A stretch of 42,680 nucleotides of DNA, from positions 1-42,680 of IMG/VR virus record IMGVR_UViG_3300031162_000808, one strand, 5' to 3'. The notes beneath the pieces were generated by a model, which was not told the origin of the DNA, ran no database searches, and saw only the letters and a program-made list of their open reading frames with translations. Both the position numbers and the translations under genes were made by a program. Source of the stretch: a virus. This document shows positions 32,454 through 39,188 of the stretch, in pieces; position 1 is the first letter of the stretch; every line of letters starts with the position of its first letter.

Positions 32454-33647
32454 ATGGAAAATCGAGCAAAGTTAATTGAAGTTTTATCATCACTGGACAG
32501 TGGATCGGGAGTTTTCTCACGCATTCAAGTCCTCGAGGCTGCTAAAGGTGTTGGTATCCCGTCACCTAAGTGGTTCTTTACTGAGCGCAAAATTGGTCGT
32601 AATCAATATGCGCTCAACATGGAAGGGGCTGCTCTTGTAGCACCAATTCCCGCTCCCGTCGTGGTTAAACAAAAGCCTATCATGACGGTAGCACATTCAC
32701 CCGCTCCCGTTGCGAAGGTTGTTACTCAGGCTAAGTTAACAGTTGAAGTGGATGACTTGGTTCCGCCGGTTGACCCAACGTATGTTGCGTTTGGATTCAG
32801 CCGCGATCTAACCAAGATCCTTAAGTCTCGGATTTTCTATCCGACATTCATCTCTGGTCTGTCAGGAAACGGCAAGACTACAATGGTTGAGCAGACCTGC
32901 GCAAAGCTGCGCCGCGAGGCTATCCGAATCAATATCTCTATTGAGACGGATGAGGACGATTTGATTGGTGGCAATACACTAGTCGATGGTAACGTAGTTT
33001 ACCGTGAGGGCCCTGTGCTGACGGCGATGAAGCGAGGTTCAGTTTGCATCTTGGACGAGTTGGACCGAGGATCCAACAAACTTATGTGTCTTCAAGCTAT
33101 CTTGGAGGGCAAGCCCTACTTCAACAAAAAAACTGGAGAGGTGATTACTCCTGCTTCTGGTTTCAACATCATTGCAACCGCAAACACTAAAGGACGCGGC
33201 TCGGATGACGGCAAGTTTATGTCGGCTCAGATATTAGACGAGGCTTTCCTAGAGCGTTTTGCAATAACCGTTGATCAGGAGTATCCCTCTCCAGCTACTG
33301 AGAAGAAAATCATTCTTGGTAAGATGGGCAAGGTCAACAAGGTTGACGAGGACTTTGCTGACAAACTAGTCACTTGGGCCGACATCATTCGTAAAACATT
33401 CCGCGAGGGTGCTATCGATGAGTTGGTTTCGACACGGCGCTTGGAGCACATTGTCAATGCATACGCTATGTTTGATGACCGTATGAAGTCTATAGAACTC
33501 TGCGTCAATCGCTTTGACGAGGACACGCGCCAGGCATTCAGTGATCTCTACACTAAGGTAGATGCTGGTGCCACACTAGAGTCTATGTCTGCTGAGTCGG
33601 TTGATGAAGCAAATTCTAATCTTATTATTGATGAGGATTATCGATAA
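32454..33647 (+). CDS. MoxR/CobS-type AAA+ ATPase
   Basis: The 397-aa protein has an N-terminal domain of about 50 residues resembling a winged helix (RIQVLEAAKGVGIPSPKWFF), a Pro/Ala/Val linker, and an AAA+ core with Walker A GLSGNGKT near 135, Walker B CILDELDRG near 198, sensor 1 in IIATANTKG and an arginine finger region FLERFAIT. It is the usual partner of the VWA gene before it. ATG 32454 with GGAGAG is preferred to ATG 32430. Annotated CobS in many marine T4-like phages, though a MoxR-like chaperone role fits better. It joins the next gene through TAATG. Confidence 0.88.
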   Translation: MENRAKLIEVLSSLDSGSGVFSRIQVLEAAKGVGIPSPKWFFTERKIGRNQYALNMEGAALVAPIPAPVVVKQKPIMTVAHSPAPVAKVVTQAKLTVEVDDLVPPVDPTYVAFGFSRDLTKILKSRIFYPTFISGLSGNGKTTMVEQTCAKLRREAIRINISIETDEDDLIGGNTLVDGNVVYREGPVLTAMKRGSVCILDELDRGSNKLMCLQAILEGKPYFNKKTGEVITPASGFNIIATANTKGRGSDDGKFMSAQILDEAFLERFAITVDQEYPSPATEKKIILGKMGKVNKVDEDFADKLVTWADIIRKTFREGAIDELVSTRRLEHIVNAYAMFDDRMKSIELCVNRFDEDTRQAFSDLYTKVDAGATLESMSAESVDEANSNLIIDEDYR

Positions 33648-33937
33648 TGAGCAAGAAAATTGATTACAAATTCCGTGAAGATGAACTGCTTGAAGAATTC
33701 AAAAAGTACATTGACTCAACCTACAATGCCCATTACGGGCAAGGCGGTCTGCAATCGTTTGAAGTTATTGTAGACCGTGGACATGGTATGGGATTCACGG
33801 CTGGAAATATTGATAAGTATAATGGTCGATACGGCAACAAGGGTGATACCCCTGCTGAATGGCGTAAAGACATTGTAAAGACAATCCATTATGGTCTGCT
33901 CAAACTGTATGAGCATGATAGGGTCCATAGGGGTTAA
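33647..33937 (+). CDS. DUF3310-like small protein
   Basis: The 96-aa product contains HYGQGGLQSFEVIVDRG, then a GN-x-x-KY-x-x-R-x-GxKGD pattern (GNIDKYNGRYGNKGD) and a KTIHYGLLKLYEH helix. These are the features of DUF3310, a small phage family sometimes called nucleotide-kinase-like, of unproven function. The N-terminus is a charged helix. It starts in the AAA+ gene's stop (TAATG), and a large hairpin follows its own stop. Confidence 0.72.
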   Translation: MSKKIDYKFREDELLEEFKKYIDSTYNAHYGQGGLQSFEVIVDRGHGMGFTAGNIDKYNGRYGNKGDTPAEWRKDIVKTIHYGLLKLYEHDRVHRG

Positions 33938-33943
33938 CCAGTT

Positions 33944-34003
33944 GAGGGGCGCAGCGGAAATTTTCCTATTTATACTTCTCTCCCCAGTACCGCTGCGTCC
34001 CTT
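33944..34003 (+). other. Large hairpin in the gap after the DUF3310-like gene
   Basis: A 14-bp stem with two G-T pairs joins 33944-33957 (core GGGGCGCAGCGG) to 33990-34003 (core CCGCTGCGTCCC), with a 32-base A/T- and pyrimidine-rich loop. No T-run follows at the base. It could be a processing site, a small RNA or a weak terminator. The loop holds a late box on the minus strand. Confidence 0.75.
33967..33974 (-). promoter_or_regulatory. Minus-strand late box in the hairpin loop
   Basis: TATTTATA on the plus strand is an exact TATAAATA on the minus strand. If used it would produce antisense RNA to the DUF3310-like gene and the AAA+ gene. No minus-strand gene lies behind it. Confidence 0.35.
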
Positions 34004-34007
34004 CTCT

Positions 34008-34015
34008 TATAAATA
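34008..34015 (+). promoter_or_regulatory. Late promoter box before the 103-aa gene
   Basis: An exact TATAAATA lies just after the hairpin and 26 bases before the ATG at 34042, which has the RBS TGAGGA. Confidence 0.8.
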
Positions 34016-34041
34016 AGGGAAGTAACTTTGAGGATTGACTA

Positions 34042-34353
34042 ATGGCAAACATTTACGAACTAACTTCTACCCGAGATTCATTGACTGATGTTTTTTGGGA
34101 AGGCATTTCAGGATCGATTGCTGATAACTACAGTGCCGCAATCGTTGACATATGTGATAATTACAACGGCATCATGTCCATGATAAATTCTGATGACGGT
34201 CTAATGATTACTATTCAGATTTTGTTCCCAGATGACGTTGATGTTGAAACGGTATCGGCAGAATTTACTGCTGCATTGAACGAGACCGCTGAGGATCGTG
34301 AATTAATCGACGCATCAAAGGCAAATGGTAAAATTCAGTTGACCTTTTCTTAG
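34042..34353 (+). CDS. Acidic protein of unknown function (103 aa)
   Basis: A 103-residue acidic protein with a helical N-terminus (DSLTDVFWEGISGSIADNY), a strand region (GLMITIQILFPDDVDVETV), a helix (SAEFTAALNETAEDREL) and a closing strand (GKIQLTFS). It has no catalytic motif and no membrane segment. It has its own late promoter, unlike the clamp gene behind it, so it may be a late-made protein in an otherwise early region. No family is recognised. The acidic, small form would also fit a DNA-mimic or a core protein, without proof. Confidence 0.65.
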   Translation: MANIYELTSTRDSLTDVFWEGISGSIADNYSAAIVDICDNYNGIMSMINSDDGLMITIQILFPDDVDVETVSAEFTAALNETAEDRELIDASKANGKIQLTFS

Positions 34354-34362
34354 TGAAGTAGA

Positions 34363-34391
34363 TTGACTTCTGCTTCTACTTTGTGTACAAT
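34363..34391 (+). promoter_or_regulatory. Sigma-70 promoter before the sliding clamp
   Basis: TTGACT, 17 bp, TACAAT, followed by GTG. Inverted repeat arms AAGTAGA (34356-34362) and TCTACTT (34375-34381) flank the -35 box. The clamp ATG is 31 bases after the -10 box, with GGAG between. Confidence 0.85.
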
Positions 34392-34422
34392 GTGACAACA
34401 AACTATAGTATGGAGCTATGTT

Positions 34423-35079
34423 ATGAAAATCTCGAAGTCCACTCTGGACATTCTAAAAAACTATGCTAGTATCAATACGAACATTCTTGTTCGTGAGGGC
34501 AACACCCTAGCAACGATTAGCACAGGGAAAAACATTTTCTCTCGCGTTACAATTCCCGAGACCTTTGACCGCGAGTTTGCGATTTACGATCTCAATAGTC
34601 TGTTAGCACTTCTCACTTTGATGGAAGATACTGATGTTGCATTCGGTGACAGTAGTATTACTATTGGTGCAAATCGGAGTCAGTTTGAATACTATTATGC
34701 GGATCCTAGCATTGTGGTTGCGGCTCCTAATAAAACAATTGAGGTGGACGAGCATTACAAGTTTACTTTGACTGCTGAAGAAGTGACAATGGTAATGAAG
34801 GCTGCTGCAATTGTTTCCGCGCCAATGCTTAGTGTAGTTGCTAAGGGCGGCACAGTGACATTATCAGTCGGTGACCCTTCAACTCCTAAGAGCAACACTT
34901 TCAGGCATGTGATAGGCGAAAGTGATCTTGACTTTGATTGCCGTCTCGCAGTAGAGAACTTCAAGGTGATCACAGGCGAATATGATGTTACGCTTTCAAA
35001 GAAAAAATTCATGTACTTGGCTAGTACTGCATCTGATATGAAGTATTGGTTGGCACTTGAACCTAGCTCGGTAATTTAG
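34423..35079 (+). CDS. 45: Sliding clamp gp45
   Basis: The 218-aa protein (T4 gp45 228 aa) is the trimeric ring that tethers gp43 to DNA and also activates late transcription by contacting gp55. The family segments visible are MKISKSTLDILKNYASIN, FAIYDLNSLLALLTLM (residues 50-66) and the second-domain YKFTLTAEEVTMVMKAA. The C-terminal FMYLASTASDMKYWLALE matches the usual end. It follows a promoter of early type and is followed by a peroxiredoxin in place of the clamp loader. Confidence 0.94.
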   Translation: MKISKSTLDILKNYASINTNILVREGNTLATISTGKNIFSRVTIPETFDREFAIYDLNSLLALLTLMEDTDVAFGDSSITIGANRSQFEYYYADPSIVVAAPNKTIEVDEHYKFTLTAEEVTMVMKAAAIVSAPMLSVVAKGGTVTLSVGDPSTPKSNTFRHVIGESDLDFDCRLAVENFKVITGEYDVTLSKKKFMYLASTASDMKYWLALEPSSVI

Positions 35080-35088
35080 GAGAAAATT

Positions 35089-35733
35089 ATGCCAGGCACA
35101 TTAGATATGTTCAAGTCGAATCTATCAGAAAACACTCCTGCGAATATGCGGATTGCGAATGTAATTTTCCGCATGCGAGTGCGCGATGAAACTGTTGGCG
35201 GTGACAATCCCTATCGATGGGAAAATGTCACAACCGCTGATCTAGTAGTAGGTAAACGAGTAATCATATTCTCTTTGCCTGGTGCATTTACACCTACTTG
35301 TTCAAACTATCAGTTACCTGATTTTGAAAAGATGTACGATGAATTCAAAGAAGAAGGAATCGATGAAATCTTTTGTCTATCAGTAAATGATGCATTTGTA
35401 ATGAATGCTTGGGCAAAAGAACAAGGCTTAAAGAAGGTCAAAGTTATTCCTGATGGCTCTGCTCTGTTCACTACATTCCAGCACATGGATGTGAAGAAAG
35501 ATAACGTAGGCTTTGGCATTCGCTCTTGGCGGTATGCGATGATCGTAAACGATATGATGGTTGAAAAGGCTTTTGTTGAGCCAGGTTACGGTGATAATGT
35601 AGACGCTGATCCTTATGGAGAAACGACACCACAAAACATCATGGCGTATTTGAAAGAACAACCAAAAGCAGGTGGTAGGCAGTTGACCCTAAACTTGACT
35701 GATGGCATTGACTCCAAAGCAACAATGAGTTAA
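35089..35733 (+). CDS. Peroxiredoxin (Prx5/AhpC-TSA type) between gp45 and gp44
   Basis: The 214-aa enzyme would reduce peroxides. It has the catalytic loop PGAFTPTC (64-71) with peroxidatic Cys71, then YDEFKEEGIDEIFCLSVND with a second Cys, and WAKEQGLKKVKVIPDG, as in the Prx5 (1-Cys or atypical 2-Cys) group. A 50-residue N-terminal part and a 30-residue C-terminal tail exceed the core domain; no glutaredoxin domain is fused. It starts 10 bases after the clamp stop, with GGAG, and precedes the clamp loader. Possibly it guards DNA replication or modification enzymes from oxidation. Confidence 0.93.
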   Translation: MPGTLDMFKSNLSENTPANMRIANVIFRMRVRDETVGGDNPYRWENVTTADLVVGKRVIIFSLPGAFTPTCSNYQLPDFEKMYDEFKEEGIDEIFCLSVNDAFVMNAWAKEQGLKKVKVIPDGSALFTTFQHMDVKKDNVGFGIRSWRYAMIVNDMMVEKAFVEPGYGDNVDADPYGETTPQNIMAYLKEQPKAGGRQLTLNLTDGIDSKATMS

Positions 35734-35760
35734 ACTGTGTTTTTATTATGAGAGGTTTTT

Positions 35761-36693
35761 ATGTCAGATGAATTCTTGTGGGTTGAAAAATACCGCCCAC
35801 GGACATTAGAAGAATGTATTTTGCCTGACGAGCAGAAACGGGTATTTCAGCAGTTTATCGAGGCTGGGGAAATTCCTAACATGCTTCTCTGCGGAACAGC
35901 AGGTACAGGTAAGACTACTGTTGCCCGGGCTCTCTGCAATGAACTCGGCTGCGATTACATTGTAATCAACGGATCCGAAGAATCAGGCATCGATGTTCTC
36001 AGAACGAAGATCAAAGGCTTTGCTAGTACAGTTTCATTTGAAGGCAAGCCTAAGGTTGTTATCTTAGACGAGGCAGATTATCTGAATCCGAACTCTACTC
36101 AGCCTGCGTTACGCGCATTCATTGAAGAGTTTTCTAATAACTGTAGGTTCATCTTTACTTGCAACTTCAAAAATCGAATCATTGCTCCTTTGCATAGTAG
36201 GACTACTGTGATCGAATTCAAACTGGTGAATGGTCAGAAGAAAAAGATGGCTGGACTGTTTCACAAGCGAATGATGGATATTCTCAAGAAAGAGAAGGTA
36301 GAGTACAATGACAAGGTGCTTGCTGAACTGCTGATGAAGCATTTCCCTGACTATCGTAGGGTGCTGAACGAGCTACAACGCTATGGTGCTGGCGGTGTGA
36401 TTGACGAGGGTGTACTGAGTAATCTAGCGGAACTTAGCACTAAGGCTCTCGTAGACGCCCTTAGAGACAAGGACTTTAAGAAGATGCGACAGTGGGTCGC
36501 TAACAGTGTAGACTCTGACCCTCAGTCAGTGTATCGTAAGGTATATGATACACTGATTCCTAAGGTCAAGCAAGTCCCGCAGTTAGTGCTAATCATTGCT
36601 GACTATCAGTATAAGGCGGCATTTGTCGCCGATCAAGAAATAAATCTTACTGCTTGTCTAACGGAGATCATGGCGAATGTCGAGCTATCTTGA
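35761..36693 (+). CDS. 44: Clamp-loader large subunit gp44
   Basis: The 310-aa AAA+ ATPase (T4 gp44 319 aa) opens gp45 and loads it on primer junctions. It starts with the classic WVEKYRPRTLEE, then Walker A GTAGTGKTT (45-53), Walker B VVILDEADYL (99-108), and sensor 1 in FIFTCNFKNRI. The Arg finger region SRTTVIEF follows. It overlaps gene 62 by 17 nt. The identification is firm. Confidence 0.97.
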   Translation: MSDEFLWVEKYRPRTLEECILPDEQKRVFQQFIEAGEIPNMLLCGTAGTGKTTVARALCNELGCDYIVINGSEESGIDVLRTKIKGFASTVSFEGKPKVVILDEADYLNPNSTQPALRAFIEEFSNNCRFIFTCNFKNRIIAPLHSRTTVIEFKLVNGQKKKMAGLFHKRMMDILKKEKVEYNDKVLAELLMKHFPDYRRVLNELQRYGAGGVIDEGVLSNLAELSTKALVDALRDKDFKKMRQWVANSVDSDPQSVYRKVYDTLIPKVKQVPQLVLIIADYQYKAAFVADQEINLTACLTEIMANVELS

Positions 36694-37129
36694 AGAGTTA
36701 GGCAAACCTGCTGAACAGTACGACGAGGAGTCTTTCAAAGAAAAGAAAAAGGCAATCAGCCCTTTCGATTTTGCGAACACGATAAATCATAGCAAAGAAA
36801 ATCTTATTGTTGATGACTGGAGCGAAAAGCAATACAATCCTTTCATCGTCAATAAGGCTATGAGCTATGGTCCTGACACGGTGATTGCTGCGAATGAAAT
36901 GAACTCTCGTCCGCATCTTGACAAAAAATTGCAATATGATTTTCTGCTGAATGTTGTTCGACCTAAGAAACGATACAACAAATGGATGAAGCCTGAAAAA
37001 GAAGAACTGCTTGGCATTGTAAAGGAATATTATGGTTATAGTGATACTAAAGCGGCCGATGCATTGCGCATCCTGACTGATAAAAACATCGAGGTGATTA
37101 AGCAGAGGTTGAACAAAGGGGGGCGCTAA
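36677..37129 (+). CDS. 62: Clamp-loader small subunit gp62
   Basis: The 150-aa protein (T4 gp62 187 aa) is the structural partner of gp44. Similarity to T4 is local but clear: YNPFIVNKAMSYGPDTVIAANEMN, where T4 has a FMVENALSQFPE..YAMN stretch, and RPKKRYNKWMKPEKEELLGI, where T4 has RGKRYGKWAK. The first 40 residues are charged, and the C-terminus lacks the last 30 or so residues of T4 gp62. Its overlap with gene 44 is that of all T4-like phages. Confidence 0.88.
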   Translation: MSSYLEELGKPAEQYDEESFKEKKKAISPFDFANTINHSKENLIVDDWSEKQYNPFIVNKAMSYGPDTVIAANEMNSRPHLDKKLQYDFLLNVVRPKKRYNKWMKPEKEELLGIVKEYYGYSDTKAADALRILTDKNIEVIKQRLNKGGR

Positions 37130-37141
37130 ATACTCGTTTTT

Positions 37142-37149
37142 TATAAATA
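37142..37149 (+). promoter_or_regulatory. Late promoter box before regA
   Basis: An exact TATAAATA follows the gene 62 stop by 12 bases and precedes regA by 37 bases. In T4 regA is mainly early, so late expression would be a difference. Confidence 0.75.
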
Positions 37150-37186
37150 TTGGTACAAAACATTATGTATCAATAGGAATGAAATA

Positions 37187-37600
37187 ATGAGTCAATTTTT
37201 TAACATTGATTATCCTGGTTATGCTCCATTGGAAATCACATTTTCGCAGCCCGATGACTTTTTAAAGATCAGAGAAACTTTATCTCGTATCGGTGTCGCC
37301 TCTCGTAAAGAGAAAATGTTGTATCAGTCTTGCCACATCTTGCACAAGCGAGGGCAATATTTTATCACACACTTCAAGGAACTTTTTGCCTTGGATGGCA
37401 AGCCGGCGAACCTTGACGATGATGATCTTATGCGAAGGAATATAATTGCTAAGTTGCTTTCAGATTGGGGCTTACTAGAAATTTTACAGCCAGAGTTGCA
37501 TGCAAATTTGGCAGAGATGAGTCAAATTAAAATCATCTCGTACAAAGATAAAGATGATTGGAACCTTGTTACTAAATATAGCATAGGTAAAAAACTATAG
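37187..37600 (+). CDS. regA: Translational repressor RegA
   Basis: RegA binds the start regions of phage early mRNAs and blocks translation. The 137-aa product matches T4 RegA (122 aa) closely from residue 14: LEITFSQPDDFLKIRETLSR, LYQSCHILHKRGQYFITHFKE, then KLLSDWGLLEIL and the closing NLVTKYSIGKK. A 13-residue extension precedes the usual first residue. A late box lies upstream. It follows gene 62, as in T4. Confidence 0.95.
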   Translation: MSQFFNIDYPGYAPLEITFSQPDDFLKIRETLSRIGVASRKEKMLYQSCHILHKRGQYFITHFKELFALDGKPANLDDDDLMRRNIIAKLLSDWGLLEILQPELHANLAEMSQIKIISYKDKDDWNLVTKYSIGKKL

Positions 37601-37610
37601 TGAGGTAAAC

Positions 37611-38234
37611 GTGAAATTCAATTACTTGTGGCCTGTTGCAGATCTTCTGCGCGACGAAGAAAAAATTGAACTTTTAAATATATTCCACGAAGCAATACAG
37701 GCAGGGAATTTCGCGAAGACCGGCGCTGCTGATTTTGAACATGTTATAGACTTTATTGATGATACTGTGGTGAAGAAGGAATCATCTGATTTTTATAGTC
37801 AAAACAAATATAAACTTGGTGATAGACCTGACAGTGATTTTATAGTAAAGGTGTCGGTAGCCGATTTCTGGGAACCTAAACAGAAAAAGCTGGCGTGGGA
37901 TTTGATGTGGCGATACTGTAAGGGTGACCCAGCTTGTATTACTGCAGGGATAACATTCATTCGTGCTAATGCAAAAGTCCCAGTACATTCTGATACTCCT
38001 ATGTATCGAAACTGTGTTCTATCTATTCCGTTACAAGGACATGTAACACCAATAAATTTTTATGATAGCGTGAATTCTGAGCAACCTAAGTTTTCTTACT
38101 GTTACACTACTCCTCACTTACTAGATGTGCAACAACCACATAGTGTCGGTGTATCCACTGAGGACAGAATAAACTTTCAACTATATTTCACTGAACCGTA
38201 TAGCAAAATAAAATCAATGCTCGCGGCTATCTGA
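37611..38234 (+). CDS. Second 2OG-Fe(II) oxygenase-like protein (Asp/Asn-hydroxylase-like)
   Basis: This 207-aa protein has the iron-binding pattern of cupin-type dioxygenases: VPVHSDT (His126, Asp128), VQQPHSVG (His177), then STEDRINFQLYF with a cosubstrate Arg (Arg186). The strand order resembles the aspartyl/asparaginyl beta-hydroxylase and phage 2OG groups. The substrate is unknown. A GTG start after TGAGG is used. It lies between regA and hsp20, ten bases after regA, and probably shares the late promoter. It has no close likeness to the oxygenase at 11002 outside the motifs. Confidence 0.75.
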   Translation: MKFNYLWPVADLLRDEEKIELLNIFHEAIQAGNFAKTGAADFEHVIDFIDDTVVKKESSDFYSQNKYKLGDRPDSDFIVKVSVADFWEPKQKKLAWDLMWRYCKGDPACITAGITFIRANAKVPVHSDTPMYRNCVLSIPLQGHVTPINFYDSVNSEQPKFSYCYTTPHLLDVQQPHSVGVSTEDRINFQLYFTEPYSKIKSMLAAI

Positions 38235-38235
38235 T

Positions 38236-38243
38236 TATAAATA
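38236..38243 (+). promoter_or_regulatory. Late promoter box before hsp20
   Basis: An exact TATAAATA, two bases after the oxygenase stop. The start site expected near 38249 is where a hairpin (38249-38267, GAAA loop) begins. Confidence 0.82.
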
Positions 38244-38248
38244 ACTGT

Positions 38249-38267
38249 GAAGTGCCGAAAGGGCTTC
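38249..38267 (+). promoter_or_regulatory. Leader hairpin of hsp20
   Basis: GAAG..CC and GG..CTTC form an imperfect stem with a GAAA tetraloop at the expected 5' end of the late mRNA. GCTTC (38263-38267) could alternatively pair with GAAGC (38293-38297) that overlaps the RBS of hsp20. Confidence 0.45.
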
Positions 38268-38299
38268 AATAAAATAAACTCGCTTAATTGGAGAAGCAC

Positions 38300-38776
38300 A
38301 TGGTAACACGAAGATTCACTGCGGCTAATTTAAACGAACTCGCAAACGACATGAAACCATTCACAATTGGTTTTGAAAAAATGTTTGAAAGTTTAAATAC
38401 AATCCCAGACACATCAAACAATTATCCCCCATATAACATCGTCGAAGCAGGCGAAGGCTTGTACACCATTGAAATGGCTTGTGCAGGATTCACTGACGAT
38501 GAATTTAATATTCATGTTGTACCCGATGTCAACAAACTTGTTGTCCAGGGTGTACAGGATCGTGGTACGGATAAAAGAAGCTATCTATATAAAGGTATAG
38601 GTGCTAGAAACTTTACACGCACATTCGCTTTGACGGATGATGTGAAGGTAACTGGTGCAGACTTTAGAGATGGCATTCTTTACATTTCACTGGAGCATGT
38701 AGTACCAGAAGAAAAAAGACCTGTCGAAATTAAGGTAGGAAATAAAAAGAGTGAACCCGAATTCATTCAAGACTAA
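38300..38776 (+). CDS. hsp20: Small heat-shock protein Hsp20
   Basis: The 158-aa protein is an alpha-crystallin-type chaperone: PPYNIVEAGEGLYTIEMACAGFT opens the ACD domain, VVQGVQDRG and KGIGARNFTRTFALTDDVKV follow, and FRDGILYISLEHVVPEE closes it with the family-typical DGIL(Y)I strand. Close relatives are standard in marine T4-like phages, where they may guard virion assembly. ATG 38300 is chosen over TTG 38288, since GGAGAAG at 38290-38296 would be its RBS. A GC hairpin ends the transcript. Confidence 0.93.
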   Translation: MVTRRFTAANLNELANDMKPFTIGFEKMFESLNTIPDTSNNYPPYNIVEAGEGLYTIEMACAGFTDDEFNIHVVPDVNKLVVQGVQDRGTDKRSYLYKGIGARNFTRTFALTDDVKVTGADFRDGILYISLEHVVPEEKRPVEIKVGNKKSEPEFIQD

Positions 38777-38782
38777 CCCAAA

Positions 38783-38798
38783 GGGGCGGTAACGCCCC
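38783..38798 (+). terminator. GC hairpin after hsp20
   Basis: Stem GGGGCG/CGCCCC with a GTAA loop, seven bases after the stop. Only a weak T-rich stretch follows (CTTACTTT), so termination may be partial. Confidence 0.7.
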
Positions 38799-38819
38799 AA
38801 CTTACTTTAGGAATATATT

Positions 38820-39152
38820 ATGTCGATTCAAGTAATAAAACTGGTCACTGGCGAAGAGATCATCGCAAAAATAACTGATATTAAAATTGAAGGTAGAGAC
38901 TTGATTCAAGTTGAGCGCCCCGCAATTATCATATTGATGCCGAATGATGACAACCCGAATCAAGCGCAAATTGGTCTTGCTCCCTGGGTACCTTACGCTG
39001 AAAATGCAACAGCGCATGTCATGCCTGCAGCGGTAACTGCTGTAATCAATCCTACGCAAGAACTCGTCAGAGAATACGGGAAACTCTATGGAACAAATTC
39101 ACCCATCATTACACCTGATAAAGAGATTTTGACCCCTTCGGTTACAAAGTAG
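38820..39152 (+). CDS. Small LSm-like protein of unknown function (paralogue of the 16574 gene)
   Basis: The 110-aa product opens IQVIKLVTGEEIIAKITDI, then VERPAIIILMPNDD, GLAPWVPYAEN and a C-terminal PTQELVREYGKLYG helix. The KLxTGxxIIA start and the barrel-like strand pattern match the 122-aa protein at 16574. The family is frequent in marine T4-like phages without an assigned role. RNA binding is a guess from the Sm-like outline. It has a TTTAGGAA RBS, and its stop abuts the DNA polymerase promoter. Confidence 0.62.
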   Translation: MSIQVIKLVTGEEIIAKITDIKIEGRDLIQVERPAIIILMPNDDNPNQAQIGLAPWVPYAENATAHVMPAAVTAVINPTQELVREYGKLYGTNSPIITPDKEILTPSVTK

Positions 39153-39181
39153 TTGACACCCCCTTTATTATGATGTATAAT
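39153..39181 (+). promoter_or_regulatory. Consensus sigma-70 promoter of DNA polymerase
   Basis: TTGACA, 17 bp, TATAAT, followed by GTG. The -35 box directly follows the upstream stop codon, and the polymerase ATG lies seven bases after the -10 box, giving a leaderless transcript. Confidence 0.92.
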
Positions 39182-39188
39182 GTGTGCT

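Noticed and set aside
30095-33647. Cobalamin biosynthesis pair CobT/CobS
   Set aside because: Only the domain types match; the HEVGH motif and the gene context do not indicate cobalt chelation.
39180-39188. ATG 39180 as gp43 start
   Set aside because: This ATG overlaps the -10 box, so it would not be in the transcript; ATG 39189 is used.
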